A stretch of 64,000 nucleotides of DNA from Canna indica (taxonomy: Eukaryota > Streptophyta > Magnoliopsida > Zingiberales > Cannaceae), in contig CP136891.1 of the NCBI GenBank assembly GCA_034359265.1, positions 6,090,501 to 6,154,500 of the forward strand, read 5' to 3'. The notes beneath the pieces were generated by a model. The model ran no database searches, was not told the origin of the DNA, and saw nothing but the letters and a program-made list of their open reading frames with translations. The position numbers were made by a program, and so were the translations under genes. Shown here one piece after another: positions 1 through 11,746 of this stretch (positions are counted from its first letter, which is position 1; every line of letters starts with the position of its first letter).

Positions 1-248
1 AACTTCAAAGAAATAATTTTACATGGAGGATTTTGACATGCATGATTGAAATATGGCTGTAGTTAAAGAACAAGAAGGGTTTTGATAGCCAAGTTTAAAA
101 GATTGAAGTTTTAGTTAGATTAATGGAGACTAATAACAGTTTGTACATGGTGTTTTCTATGTCAAATATCCAAGTTCTATTACATAATAGAAAAGGGGGA
201 GACACAAGAAAGTATTACTTGTTCAATGTTAAATTTAATATGGATGAT
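1..248. other. Unassigned sequence left of CACTA-1
   Basis: No coding frame is recognised here. The sequence resumes at 7227 after the CACTA element, so 1-248 joined to 7227-7310 and then to 11752 onward is the older host sequence. A short stretch at about 205-240 loosely resembles 7290-7325, but this is too weak to name. Confidence 0.4.
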
Positions 249-540
249 CACTACTAGAAAAATGGGCATCAGCAACGGTCGCGCCGTTGCAATAGAGCCG
301 TGACAGAAAGTCGCGTTGCTGATAACTTAACAACGGATCAGCAACGGTTTTGCCACAGACCCGGAGCCGTTGCTGATAACATTAATAGCAACGGCTGCTG
401 AGTTCGTAGCAACACCGTTAGTAAAAGCCCGTCGCTAAGCCGTTGCTGTAGTTCATCAGCAACGACTTTCGATACACTTTTAGCAACGGCTTTCCCACGG
501 ACGGCCGTGGGAAAGCCGTTGCTGATGATGTGAACCTCGT
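249..540. repeat. Left subterminal repeat array of CACTA-1
   Basis: Several copies of the motif CAGCAACGGC and its inverse GCCGTTGCTG occur within 300 bp of the end, in both orientations. In CACTA elements such subterminal motifs are binding sites for the TnpA-type protein. The same motif forms the array at the right end. Confidence 0.8.
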
Positions 541-794
541 AACGAAAAAATTTTAAATTTTAAATTTCCATTGATACATTGATACATTATCTGATACATA
601 ACTCACACACCCATACACTCATACACACATTCATTCACACATCACAAACACACCAAGATATACATCAAAATAATTATATTTATATTGATAATTATCCACG
701 ATAGTATAAAAACAATTCAAATGCAAAATTGAAGTATCAATATCCAAATAAAATAAGTTAAACAAGTTCAATATCCAAACAAAAAATCTCACAA

Positions 795-2342
795 TCACGA
801 TGGAGGATGGTCTAGATCATATGGCGGGGTTTGGAGTGCTTGAGTATACACCGGCGTGGACTGACTCGAGGACGATGGATTAGATGATGCCGAAGAGATG
901 CCTGCTTCGGGATGACCTGACATGTTGCGTAGCATAGATTGTATATCCGCCATCATCTGACTCTGGCGCTCCATCATCTCAGTCTGACACGCGACCGTCT
1001 CCTCTAGAGTCCTTATTCTGCTACTATGATCATAACTGGATCTAGAGGTGGACGGCCGCTCACCAGCGACCGGAGGGATCGGTGCCCCAAGTGGCCCTAG
1101 TACGGCTCGCGCATGACCACTATCTGCGAAGCCATATACGCGGCCATGGTCCCAGCCACCTGCGGCCTCGACCCACGATGCTGCGTCAAAGTCCTCGGGG
1201 GTACCCCCGCGCTGCACCACCGTCTGGCTGTAGGTCTCCTACTCGAGTTTGATTTTTTATTTAATATTTATCATAAAACTTAAATTATAAATATATAATG
1301 AATAATTTAAACAAATATATAATTACCATAATATATGCAGCGCGGTTGTCGATGTACTCCCCCGTCCCATGTGCTCGACGGTGAGTCCGCTCAAACACCG
1401 CCATCGGGGAGGATCGCTGGACAGTCCCGTCATCCGACACCGTCATCCGACACCGTCATCTATATTTACAAAACAAATACATTAATTAGTACACATAGTA
1501 ACAAATAAAATATATAATTAAAAGATATACTTACCATACGGTTCGCGTGCACTGCAAATACAACAGAGCCGTCGGTGTGACGTGCTGCTCCCCCCGACAT
1601 GCGATTTCTAGCCGCATTCCGAGAAACCTCCTGCCATCGATCCGTCGATCATATTCCCACGAGCTGGTCCCATATATCGGGAGTAATCCAACCGAGGCCG
1701 TATCCCCAAGTCTCCGCGATGTTAGTGGTCCCAGCTCGGGCCATCGCCTGGGACCGAGCCTGCCCCAGCTGCCCGTTGTACCTTGCCCGGGAAATAGCCT
1801 CCCAAGCAGTGTAAATGAAGGGTCTCTGGTCCTCGGCCCATGTATAGCGAGCCTGCAAAATAATAATATCAGTACCAATATTAATATATCATCATGCATG
1901 TAAAAATAATAATAATACGTGCCTCAAACTCGCGCCATAACATGTCGACGTGCTCGCTAGGCACGTGAGACCACGTAGGCCATGCCCCGTGCATGTATCG
2001 TCGAATAGTAGAAGAAATGCTCCTCAGCACTTCTTCTTGCTCGAACCTGCACAACAAAAATAAATTTTAATATTATATTATGATATAATGAATTTGTAAT
2101 GATTCATAATTCATGATATATTACCGCTCCCCAATCATGCTAATCAATATACGTGACTCTGTGGCTGGTGGAGGCTGCCACCTGTTCGGCCCGCTTGGCC
2201 GCCTGCGTTTGGATGTACTAGCCTCGGCAGTATCATCCTCATGAGGATCAGCAACAGGAGGATCAGCAGCATGAGTAAGTGCTGGAGTCTCACCGATCGG
2301 AGACTCCGAAGCTCTCCTGCGTCGATAACCACGACCAGACAT
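795..2342 (-). pseudogene. Transposase_24 (Ptta/En-Spm, TnpA-like) gene of CACTA-1, one in-frame stop
   Basis: This is the regulatory, DNA-binding type protein of plant CACTA elements. Five exons can be read on the minus strand: about 2342-2123 (basic N-terminus MSGRGYRRRR), 2047-1921 (HGAWPTWSHVPSE), 1855-1534 (WITPDIWDQLV, then RHTDGSVVFAVHANRM just before a GTAAGT donor), 1460-1334 (FERTHRRAHGTGEYIDNRA) and about 1250-795 (GRVYGFADSG, then a glutamine/methionine-rich coiled stretch). Motif order matches the family and the homologous gene at 23959-28349. A TGA at 1649-1651 interrupts the conserved third exon where the flanking residues continue in frame. Exon edges are my reading and may be off by a few bases. 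Confidence 0.8.
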
Positions 2343-2417
2343 ATCTGTCGAACAGACATATAATCAGATTATTGTATAAATAGTAGAGATATATTTAATA
2401 AAATATATACTTTACAA

Positions 2418-5400
2418 TTATTCATCATCGTCTGAATAATAGTCTTCGAATTCTTCTTCTTCTTCCTCTTCTTCCTCTTCTTCATCTACAGCTTCCTCAA
2501 TTTCATGATCGTCATCATCAGCATATTCAACTTCTAATTGAATTGACGTTGTGTCTGCATCCTCGAGTATTGAAATAATACGATCCACAGCAGGAGGATC
2601 ATCTTCTTGATAGAAACCATGTGTCATATCAGGTATCAGCTCATTTTCTCCTACTATCGAATTAATTTTTCCTCTACCTTTTGTCTTACAGACTACACGC
2701 CAATCTGCTCTATCTTTATTTCGAGCCGGATACTTCGCGTAATATACTTGTTCGGCTTGTGATGCCAATATAAAAGGCTCATTTGCTGCCAATTTTGATT
2801 TATAATTAACATCAACAAGTTTGTATTTTGGATGAACTTTCATGCCCATTTCTGTTGTATCGAACCAATGACATCTAAATAGGATCACTGATTTCAAGCC
2901 GAAGTAGTGCAACTCTATCACTTCTTCCACCAGTCCATAAAAATCCATATCACATTCAACATAGGTTGTCCCTTTCACGCAGACCCCAGCATTCATCATC
3001 TTCTTTGTAAATGAATATTCAACCGTGTGAAATTTATACCCGTTAACAAAATATCCGCTATAGCACGACACAAGTCGCGACGGTCCACTAACAAACTCAA
3101 ATATTCTTTCATCTATTTCAGCTCTGTGATCTTTGCTGTAAGTCTGAATCCAAGTAGGGAAATCACGATTCCGTAATCTCTCCAATTCTTGATCGTTGTG
3201 AATACAGTATTTTTGCACCATCTCAATGTCAAATATTTCAATGAATTGTTCAATCTCTGGACAATTGAGTAATACATACAAGTGTGCCAAATGATACTCT
3301 TCATCGCTTAAGTGTCGATATGGACGAGAACCAAAACCACGACCAGAGTGACAAAATATATTTAAACGTCCATCTGAATGTCGAACACCCCCGTCGTCGT
3401 TACGTGGAAGACGATCAAATCTTGTCTGTACTGTCGATTCAAAGTAAAATGAGCAGAATGTTGAAATTTCTTGGATGATATACGATTCAGATATTGATCC
3501 TTCAACAGCTGCGGTGTTCTTTACTTTTTTCTTCAGACGATTCATGTATCTTTCAAATAAGTATATCCACCGATATTGAACGGGGCCACCAACTAGTGCC
3601 TCGTATGCCAAGTGTATCGGTAGATGCTCCATCGAGTCAAAAAATGCAGGAGGGAAAAACTGCTCCAGCTTGCATATGATTTCAACAATATTATTTTCAA
3701 GTGTTGACATATCTTCGACTCGAAGGACATTTGCACAGATGTTTCTAAAAAACATACTTAATTCAGTCAACGGACTCCAAATATTATCAGGTAGAAGATC
3801 TCGAAATGCGATCGGAAGTAATCTCTGCATGAATACATGACAATCATGGGTCTTCATCCCTGATATTTTGCAATCATCGACGTTCACACATCGAGATAAG
3901 TTTGAAGCATATCCATCGGGTAATCTGAGTTCTTTTACCCATTGACAAACATCTTTGATCTGTTGTTTATTTAACACATATAGGGCCTTCGGTTTCAGAT
4001 ATCGTTCGTTGACCTCTTGTAACTCCAACTCTGGTCTTTTACAAAGTATTTTCAGATCATGTCGGGCTTTGACATTATCTTTAGTTTTTCCAGAAATATC
4101 CATCACAGTGTTGAAAATATTATCAAACACATTTTTTTCAATGTGCATGACATCTAAATTATGTCGAATCAATAATGAACTCCAATAGGGCAATTCCCAA
4201 AAGATACTTTTTTTCACCCAGTTGTGTGTTTGGCCAAAACCTGACACTCTTTCATTGCGACCAAATGCTATATCTGGAAGTGCTGAAACACGTGCTAACA
4301 TTTGTTCACCAGACAACATCGGTGGTGGCCCATCTCTTTCGACTCTGCCCTTAGTAAATTTATTACGATTCCTTCGATACTGATGATTAACCGATAGGAA
4401 TCGACGATGACAATCAAAGAATGAGATTTTTCGTCCGTTCTGAAGACTGATTGATTTAGAGTGTTCCATACAATACGGACAAGAGAGTCGGCCGTGAGTG
4501 CTCCAACCCGACAACATGCCGTACGCCGGGAAATTATTGATTGTCCACAAGACCGCGACCTTTAAATTGAAGTTTTGCTTCCGATGACAATCATAAGTGA
4601 CAGCTCCCTCAGTCCACAATATTTTCAATTCATCTATCAAGGGTCTGAGAAATATGTCAATTTCTTTTCGCGGACCCTTAGGACTCGGAATAATCATCGA
4701 AAGATAAATAAATTCATCTTTCATGCACATTGACGGTGGCAAATTATAAACTGTCAGCAGCACTGGCCAAACTGAATAAGGAGTTGCAGAATGTCCAAAC
4801 GGATTAAAACCATCTGTGCACAATCCCAATCTGATATTTCTAGTATCCCTAGCAAATGAAGGATAACATGTATCCAAATGTTTCCATGCTTCACTGTCAG
4901 ATGGATGAGTCATTACTGTATCATCACGACTTCTTGCATGCCAACTCATGTAGGGGGCTGTCTTTTCCGACATGAATAATCTTTGAAGCCTCGGTGTTAG
5001 TGGAAAATACCGAAGCACCTTAAACGGGATATTTTTCTGTCGGACCGATTTCTTCTCCTTGTAATGAGGGTGTTGACATACAGGGCATTTATCCAACTGC
5101 ACATTTTCTTTATAATATAAAATGCAGTTATTTTGGCACGCGTGTATTTTTTCGTACCCAATTCCCAATTTTCTCATTAGCTTTTTAGTCTTATAAAAAG
5201 TTGGCTCAAACTTGTTATCAGTAGGCATCATTCCATTAATCAATCCAGCAACTCGATCATACGCAACTCCGTTGATATTACAATCGGCCTTGATGTTTAA
5301 GAGCTGTGTCATTGCTGAAAATCTAGTGTATTTAGGACAATTCTCATACAAAGGTTTATCGGCAGCTTTCAACATCTCGTAAAATTCTGCAGCTTCTTTA

Positions 5401-5915
5401 TTCGGTAATTCAATCTCTACCGCAGCCCCTACTTCTGTGATATCAACCGCTATAGTATCTGGTGGGACTTATGTCTGAAGAACTGGCCGATCAACATTAT
5501 CATTCAGGTGGAATTGACCCCCAAGACTATCAAGTATCATAGTTCTATAGGGATTACATTGACTGGATGAAGAAGCACCAGCAGAGGAAGATTCACCATA
5601 TGTCTGAACGACAGGATTGCTCGACGTCCCGACTTCGCGTGACTCCCCGTGACAAGTCCATAGAAAATATCTTGGTGCAAATCCTTTGGTATATAGATGC
5701 AGAGTGACAGTCTCCTGATCCAAAAATCGTCCATTTGAACAAATGCGGCATGGACATCGGATTTGATCACCCATGCTAACGAAATTCTGATTCGAATAGG
5801 CGAAATTTAGGAAGTACGTTACGCCTAATCGAAACTCATTCGTTAAAGCTCCACGATCAAGACGTCGGTACATCCAACTTCGATCAGCCGACATGATTCT
5901 GTCAATCAATGACAA
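2418..5915 (-). pseudogene. TNP2-type CACTA transposase (TnpD-like), one in-frame stop
   Basis: A single reading frame runs for 1,165 codons from ATG at 5915 to the stop at 2418, broken only by TAA at 5469-5471. Order of parts: Transpos_assoc zinc-binding domain at about residues 8-80 (RSWMYRRLDRG, CPCRICSNGRF); TNP2 catalytic region in the middle (GLCTDGFNPFG, GWSTHGRLSCPYC, HNLDVMHIEKNVFDNI); DUF4218 (MQRLLPIAFRDLLP, HLAYEALVGGPVQYRW); DUF4216 (CHWFDTTEMGMKVHPKYKLV); and a long acidic Glu/Asp tail. In the related copy at 42268-43038 the stop position is a sense codon, so the TAA looks like a recent nonsense mutation. The ATG at 5894 would be an alternative start. Confidence 0.9.
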
Positions 5916-5977
5916 TTTCTTTGGTTAATGTCTTTAGGTGAGATTGTCCTATTTCATTCGGGATTTATGTTATTTAA

Positions 5978-6149
5978 ACTGCACTTACGTTTTTATTTTA
6001 ATTGTTAACTAATTATTCTAAATTTCGGCAGCATCTCCTTATAGTTCTCCGAATACGCATATCATCTGGGCGCGTATCGAAGAACAAGAGAGATGTTGCC
6101 GAAATTTAGAATAATTAGTTAACAGTTAAAATAAAAACGTAAGTGCAGT
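5978..6149. repeat. 60-bp-arm inverted repeat upstream of the TNP2 gene
   Basis: Arms 5978-6037 and 6090-6149 are nearly perfect reverse complements around a 52-base loop, directly 5' of the transposase start. A diverged hairpin occupies the same place in the related element (42018-42185), so it is a shared feature of the family rather than a chance fold. Confidence 0.85.
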
Positions 6150-6364
6150 ACAAATAACTATATTCCCAAATTGTCCAATCAGGGACAATTCAAGAATTGT
6201 ACATCGTATAAAAGATCATCTACTTCTTTTACACGAACATACAATCCCCGAACGGATCTAAGGTTTTGCTAAATCATATCCGACTCGTCGATGCGTACGT
6301 GAAATATATGAACTCGTCGGATGCATGATTATTTTTTAAATGTTTCGAGACCGTTCGAGTCCAT

Positions 6365-6520
6365 ATTGGATGATTCCGACGCGCGTTCGAAGTGGACGAT
6401 TTCGGCGCGCGTCCGAAGTGGACGATTCCGGCGCGCGTCCGAAGTGGACGATACCGGCGCGCGTCCGAAGTGGACGATTCCGGCGCGCGTCCGAAGTGGA
6501 CGATTCCGGCGCGCGTCCGA
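6365..6520. repeat. Six 26-bp GC-rich tandem repeats upstream of TNP2
   Basis: Six consecutive units of 26 bp have the core GTGGACGATTCCGGCGCGCG. The unit length is not a multiple of three, so each reading frame stays open by chance and the small ORFs here are artefacts. A diverged copy of the array, inverted with its element, lies at about 41697-41822. Confidence 0.9.
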
Positions 6521-6967
6521 AATTAATCTAAACCCTAATAATTAATCTAAATAATTAATTAACAATTAATTAACAATTATAAAACAATTAATTAACAATT
6601 ATAAAACAATAAAATATTATATATAAATTTATAAATTTCGGCGCCGGAGTCAGGTGGACTCCGGCGCCGGCGTACAGTGGCCGGACACACTGTCCGGCCA
6701 CTGTACAAGGTCCGGCGGCGGCCATCGGCCGACCGCCGCTGGCCGAAACCCTAGAAATAGGGTTTCGATCGGATTAATTCCCGCCGGCCGCAACGGGAAG
6801 AGACGGCCGGCCGGCGAGGCATACCTGAACAAGTCGGCAGCAGCGGGAGGAGGAAGAGGCGTCGTCGGCGTCGGTAGCAGCGGCAGCGGCGGCGAGAGGC
6901 GAGAGCAGGAGCGGCGGCGGCAGCAGCGGGAGGAAGAAGGGTCGGGCGCGACTGGTGCCCTATATAA
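6521..6967. other. Non-coding GC-rich part of CACTA-1 with palindromes
   Basis: An AT-rich stretch with AATTAATTAACAATT repeats is followed by a GC-rich island. At 6672-6706 there is a perfect palindrome with 16-bp arms (GTACAGTGGCCGGACA) and a 3-base loop, and just before it GGCGCCGGAGTC pairs with GACTCCGGCGCC. Long open frames on both strands have no recognisable motif and are probably a result of high GC. Confidence 0.6.
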
Positions 6968-7226
6968 ACTTATCAGCAACGACTCACTCGCCCGTTAGAA
7001 AGCCGTTGCTGATAAGTTATCATCAGCAACGGCTCACTTGTCCGTTAGAAAGCCGTTGCCGATAATTAAAACATCAGCAACGGCTCGCCTTTCCGTCAGA
7101 AAGCCGTTGCGGATAATTAAAATAATCTGCAACGGCTCGCGTGTCCGTTAGAATGCCGTTGCAAATAGCAATGGCTTGAGCGGCCGTTGCTGATAGCCGT
7201 TGCTGAAGACCTAATTTCTAGTAGTG
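6968..7226. repeat. Right subterminal repeat array of CACTA-1
   Basis: Four tandem units of about 50 bp start near 6971, 7023, 7072 and 7124. Each begins ATCAGCAACGGC or a variant and ends GCCGTTGCTGAT or a variant, so each unit is itself a small inverted repeat. They use the same motif as the left end array. Confidence 0.88.
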
Positions 7227-7315
7227 GATTGAAATAGGAAAGGATGTCTAGAGTATTGTGTAAGTATTACTTCCTAGCTTGAAAGGGGAATTGTGAGAAA
7301 GCATTAAGAGTTTAA

Positions 7316-7585
7316 TGTTCGATTTATGATATAAACACAGCATAATCTAATTGATGACATACTGAAATCATAAATAGAACATGCATAAATCTATAAACAT
7401 CTTAAATTATGAAAGCGTAGGATCGAGACTAACCTCCTGCGCATCAATACAGTATCAATGGCAGGAGGTTAGTCTCGATCCTACGCTTCCGCAATTTAAG
7501 ATATTTATAGATTTATGCATGTTCTATTTATGATTTCATTATGTCATCAATTAGATCATGCTGTGTTTATATCATAAATCGAACA
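7316..7585. repeat. Left palindrome, inverted pair of LTR 3' parts
   Basis: Arms 7316-7440 and 7461-7585 (125 bp each) are reverse complements with about six mismatches around a 20-base spacer. The outer edge starts TGTTCG at the target duplication, and the inner edge ends CGAACA two bases before the primer-binding site, so both edges correspond to an LTR 3' terminus. Confidence 0.9.
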
Positions 7586-7587
7586 CG

Positions 7588-7600
7588 TGGTATCAGAGCC
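7588..7600 (+). promoter_or_regulatory. Primer-binding site for initiator tRNA-Met
   Basis: TGGTATCAGAGCC is the usual plant copia sequence complementary to the 3' end of initiator methionine tRNA, where reverse transcription starts. It fixes the element interior as plus-strand. Confidence 0.9.
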
Positions 7601-8055
7601 GTTATTCTCTGCCTTATTTTATTATTTCCGAGCCTTTTTTCGTATCTTTTTCTCTACGTATTTCTTGGCCGTTAATGGAGCCATTTCTTGATCAAAACAT
7701 CTTTTATCGATTTCTTCATTGTGTTTTGCCGCTGCCGTTTCCATGTTTGCACCAGCCTCCGGATCCCGACTGGACAGCAAGTGTCCTTCGATGCTGCAAG
7801 AGTCGGTGTAGTGCCTGTTAAGTGTTGTGATCGCCGACCTCTTCACCATACAGTCGTCGAGATCACTGCCTCCATGCTGTCTAGTGCCGACGAGGTCATT
7901 GCCGGCACATATCGATAGGTGGCGACGATGGTGGACGACCGACAGAAGGCCGAAAGCTTCATATGGCAATCACAGACATTACCGCCTTGTGTCGCTCTCC
8001 TCTTCATCGCCGACGTCATATGATGGGATGCGGCTGAAGAGGGTCCGCCGGCGTC

Positions 8056-11013
8056 CTTTTGGATATTCCTTTAATTTTTCAGATTCATCTTGTTCCTTGT
8101 TTTATAAATATGATTTTATTGGAAAAAGTATTATGGTAGACGGTCTTTTCAAAATAGAATTGCAAAATATTTCTTATAATAAAACTTTGCATGTTCAACA
8201 AACTGCGAGTATTAAAAAATGTGTTGTAAATAAAAACTCCTCTAAATTATGGCACCGAAGGTTAGGTCATATATCCATTGAAAGGGTAAAAAGATTGGTA
8301 AATGAAAAGGTATTTGATACTTTGGATTTTACCGACTTTGACACTTGTATAGACTGCATTAAAGGAAAGCAGACTAATATGTCAAAGAAATGTGCCAAGA
8401 GAAGTTCTGACATATTGGAGATCATACATACGAATATATGTAGTCCAAACATGGACTCGTGTGGTCAGAAATATTTCATCTCCTTCATAGATGATTACTC
8501 ACGATATATGTATATCTAATTGCTTCATAACAAGTATGAAGCATTAGATGCCTTTAAAGTTTTTAAGGCATAAGTAGAAAAATAATGCAGTAAGCAAATA
8601 AAAATCATGATATCAGATAGGGGAGTTGAATATTATAGAAGATACACTGAGGATGGACAAGCACCTGGTCCAAAGTTCCTTCAAGAGCATGGGATAGTTG
8701 CCCAATACACCATGTCGGGATCTCTAGATCAAAATGGTGTTATAGAAAGAAGGAACCGAACATTATTGGACATGGTGCAGAGTATGCTTAGTAGCTCCAA
8801 GCTTCATAAGTTCTTGTGGCCTGAAGCACTTAAGACAGCAGTGTATATATTAAATCGGGTTCCAACCAAGGCTGTTACTAAAACGCCATTCGAGTTATGG
8901 AAAGGTTGGAAATCGAGTTTGCAACATATGCGCGTATGGGGATGCCCGTCTGAAGTGAGCATTTACAATCCACAAGAGAAGAAGCTAGACCCAAGGACTA
9001 TAAGTGGGTATTTCGTTGGATACGCCGAAAAGTCTAAGGGATATAGATTTTACTGTCCTTCTCATAGTACTAGGTTTGTGGAATCTAGAAATGCTAAATT
9101 TTTAGAAAATAACTTGATTAGTGAGAGTGATCTTTTTCAGAAAGATCATTTGGAGGAATCCACTCCTGACTCAAGTGAAAGATTGATTGTCATTCACAAT
9201 GCACCTCTTCTAAGTGTTCAATAACCGATCATTGAGAATCCACAAATAGTCGACAACAATCAAGTAGATCTTGGTACTCAATAATTACCGGGCACTGTTG
9301 AGGAACCAGTTGTGCAACAGACTCCTCAAGAGCCTGATGACGCAACATTACGAAGATCTACTATGATGAGAAAGTCAGCAATTCCTAGTGACTATGTAGT
9401 GTATCTACAAGAGTCTGACTTTAATATTGGGGTCAAAAATGATCCAGAAACCTTTTCACAGGCCATGGATAGCAATGAATCTAAGTTGTGGTACAATGCT
9501 ATGAAGGATGAGATGGATTCAATGACTTCAAATGAAGTCTGGGATCTTGTCGAATTGCCTAAATATTTTAAGGCCATAGGGTGTAAATGGGTCTTCAAAA
9601 CCAAAAGGAATTCCCTGGGCAATATCGAAAGACATAAATCCAGACTAGTAGCCAAAGGAATTACTCAAAAGGAAGGGATCGATTACTCGGAGACCTTTTC
9701 TCCAGTATCAAAGAAAGATTCCTTCCGTATCATTATGGTATTAGTGGCCCATTTTGACTTAGAACTGCACCAAATGGATGTGAAAACGACATTCCTCAAT
9801 GGTGAGCTAGAGGAAGAGGTTTATATGAAACAATCAGAAGGATTTTCCTCTAATAAAGATGAGCATTTGGTTTGCAAGCTCAAGAAGTCCATATATGAAT
9901 TGAAAAAAGCCTCCCGTCAATGGTACTTGAAGTTTCATGATGTCATCTCTTCATTTGATTTCGTAGAGAACATCATGGATCAATGCATATATCACTTAAT
10001 CAGTGGGAGTAAAATTTGTTTCATTATCTTATATGTGGATGATATTTTATTTGTAACCAATGATAAAAGGATTGCTATATGATGTGAAATAATTTCTTTC
10101 TAAGATTTTTGACATAAAAGATATGGGTGAGGCATCTTATGTCATTGACATCAAGATCCATAGGGATAGACCTCAAGATATTTTAGGTCTATCTCAGGAA
10201 ACCTATATCAATAAAGTCTTAGAGAGATTTCGGATGAAAGATTGCTCACCAAGTATAGCACCCATTGTAAAAGGTGACAGATTTAGTCTTAGCCAGTATC
10301 CCAAAAGTGATTTCGAAAGGGAACAGATGCAAAAAATTCCATATGCTTCGGCCGTTGGCAGCCTCATGTACGCTCAAGTTTGTACAAGGCCCGACATAGC
10401 ATTTGTTGTTTGAGTATTAGGAAGATTTCAGAGTAATCCAGGGATGGACCACTGGAAAGCTGCAAAGAATATGATGAGATACCTTAAAGGTACCAAGGAT
10501 TACATGCTCATGTATAAGCGGACTGCCAACTTGGAGGTTATTGGCTACTCTGACTCGGACTTTGCTGGATGTGTCGACTCTCGAAAATCGACATCGAGAT
10601 ACATTTTTATGTTAGTCAGTGGAGCTATTTCATGGAAAAGTGCCAAACAAACATTGACAGCTACTTCTATCACCGAGGTCGAGTTCGTATCTTGTTTTGA
10701 GGCAACCTCACATGGTGTGTGGTTAAGGAGTTTTATTTCAGGTCTAAGAATCGTGGATTCTATTTTCAGACCTATAAAGATTTACTATGATAATTCAGCA
10801 GCGGTTTACTTGGCTAAAAATAACAAAAGTGGAAGTCGAAGCAAACACATCGACATAAAGTATTTAGCCATAAAGGAACGTGTTAAAGACAATAAAGTAG
10901 TCATTGAATACATCAGCACTGAATTGATGATCGTCGATCCTTTGACAAATGGCATGCCGCTAAAGGATTTTAAGGGTCATGTAGACAGTATGAGATTTGC
11001 TTCCTTAATGTAA
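8056..11013 (+). pseudogene. copia pol remnant: integrase, reverse transcriptase, RNase H
   Basis: Three pol domains follow the copia order. The GAG-pre-integrase segment (WHRRLGH, then CIDCIKGK) and integrase core lie at about 8240-9200. The reverse transcriptase lies at about 9460-10400, with GCKWVFKTKRN, HQMDVKTTFLNGE and the catalytic YVDDILF. RNase H lies at about 10444-11013 (SWKSAKQTLTATS, SKHIDIKYLAIKERV). There are stops at about 8517, 8571, 9222, 10080 and 10411. No gag, zinc knuckle or protease can be found in the roughly 450 bp between the primer-binding site and the integrase part, so the element has lost its 5' coding half. It cannot encode a working polyprotein. Confidence 0.93.
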
Positions 11014-11277
11014 ATTATAAAGATATTTTATGTTTTTAATTAAGACTCCTATTTAATTTGTTATTTCTCATTTTATGGTGTACGCATATAGTTCGAGAAT
11101 AACAATTTTGTTGGACCTAGAATAAACATAGGGTTTATTCATAAAGTTATTTTGGATTGAAATACATCGTGACACATAGAAGATAATACTCGCTCAAAGA
11201 GGACTTGTCGCTATGATTCGTGTGTTTTATTCCATCTAAAGCAGATATGAGATTTTTGGTGTTTTAATATATGGACC

Positions 11278-11288
11278 AAGTGGGAGAA
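11278..11288 (+). promoter_or_regulatory. Polypurine tract of the copia element
   Basis: AAGTGGGAGAA is the typical copia polypurine tract and is immediately followed by the LTR start TGTTGGACG at 11289. Confidence 0.9.
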
Positions 11289-11746
11289 TGTTGGACGTGA
11301 CATTATAAATGCATGGTCCACATCATCATCTGATGTGGACCACATATGTTCACGTGTCTATCCTTATGTGGTCCACATATTTTATGTTTTACCATTTTAC
11401 CCATGTCTATCTCAAACCCGGTTCAAGCCTATCTTTCCACCTTTGGTGGCAAGGTGCGTATATAAATAGGTCGGGATACTCACAGGTCCCTATACTTATT
11501 CCTACCTTTCTACACCATTATTGAGGTCCTGAAGAGAGTATTGGAAGGCCTATGAGTATCCCGACCTTTTTATATACGTACCTTGCCATCAAATGTGGAA
11601 AGATAGGCTTGAACCGGGTTTGAGATAGACATGAGTAAAATGCTAAAACATAAAATATGTGAATCACATAAGGATAAACATGTGAACATATGTGGTCCAC
11701 ATCAAATGATGATGTGGACCCTGCATTTATAATGCCACGTCCAACA
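11289..11746. repeat. Right palindrome, inverted pair of LTR 5' parts
   Basis: Outer arms of about 205 bp (11289-11495 and 11542-11746) are reverse complements with about thirteen differences. Each arm starts TGTTGGACGTG at its LTR terminus and contains the TATA-like GTATATAAA, so this is the U3 side of the LTR. The middle of about 45 bp is unpaired. Confidence 0.88.

Larger units (their letters stand above)
249..7226 (-). mobile_element. CACTA-1, DNA transposon with both ends (6,978 bp)
   Basis: The element starts CACTACTAGAAA and ends with the inverse TTTCTAGTAGTG. The trinucleotide GAT lies directly outside both ends (246-248 and 7227-7229), matching the 3-bp target duplication of the CACTA/En-Spm superfamily. 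Inside are subterminal repeat arrays at both ends, a Transposase_24-type gene and a TNP2-type transposase gene, both on the minus strand. Both genes have one obvious in-frame stop, so the copy is probably not autonomous now, but the termini look mobilisable. A relative of this element, in the opposite orientation, supplies 40617-43040. Confidence 0.93.
7316..11746 (+). mobile_element. Ty1/copia retrotransposon with inverted interior
   Basis: The element is bounded by a perfect 5-bp target duplication, TTTAA (7311-7315 and 11747-11751), and begins TG and ends CA. Its two ends are not direct LTR repeats. The left end is an inverted pair of one LTR part (B), the right end an inverted pair of another LTR part (A). 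Order: inverted B, B, PBS, pol on plus, PPT, A, inverted A. This is what results if an element inserted on the minus strand has its interior inverted at the same point in both LTRs. Arms of both palindromes differ by about 5-6% by eye. Confidence 0.85.

Noticed and set aside
1547..1903. Plus-strand frame of 118 codons
   Set aside because: It is the antisense shadow of the Transposase_24 exon, which has clear motifs and splice sites on minus.
6365..6520. Regularly spaced repeats that might suggest a CRISPR array
   Set aside because: Units are directly adjacent with no spacers, and this is a plant nuclear sequence.
6321..6545. Open frames rich in arginine over the 26-bp repeats
   Set aside because: The repeat has no stop in any frame and a length not divisible by three, so open frames arise automatically.
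7316..7585. A stand-alone foldback MITE
   Set aside because: A copia primer-binding site follows two bases after it, and the 5-bp target duplication pairs with the far end of the copia element, so it is an LTR-derived end.
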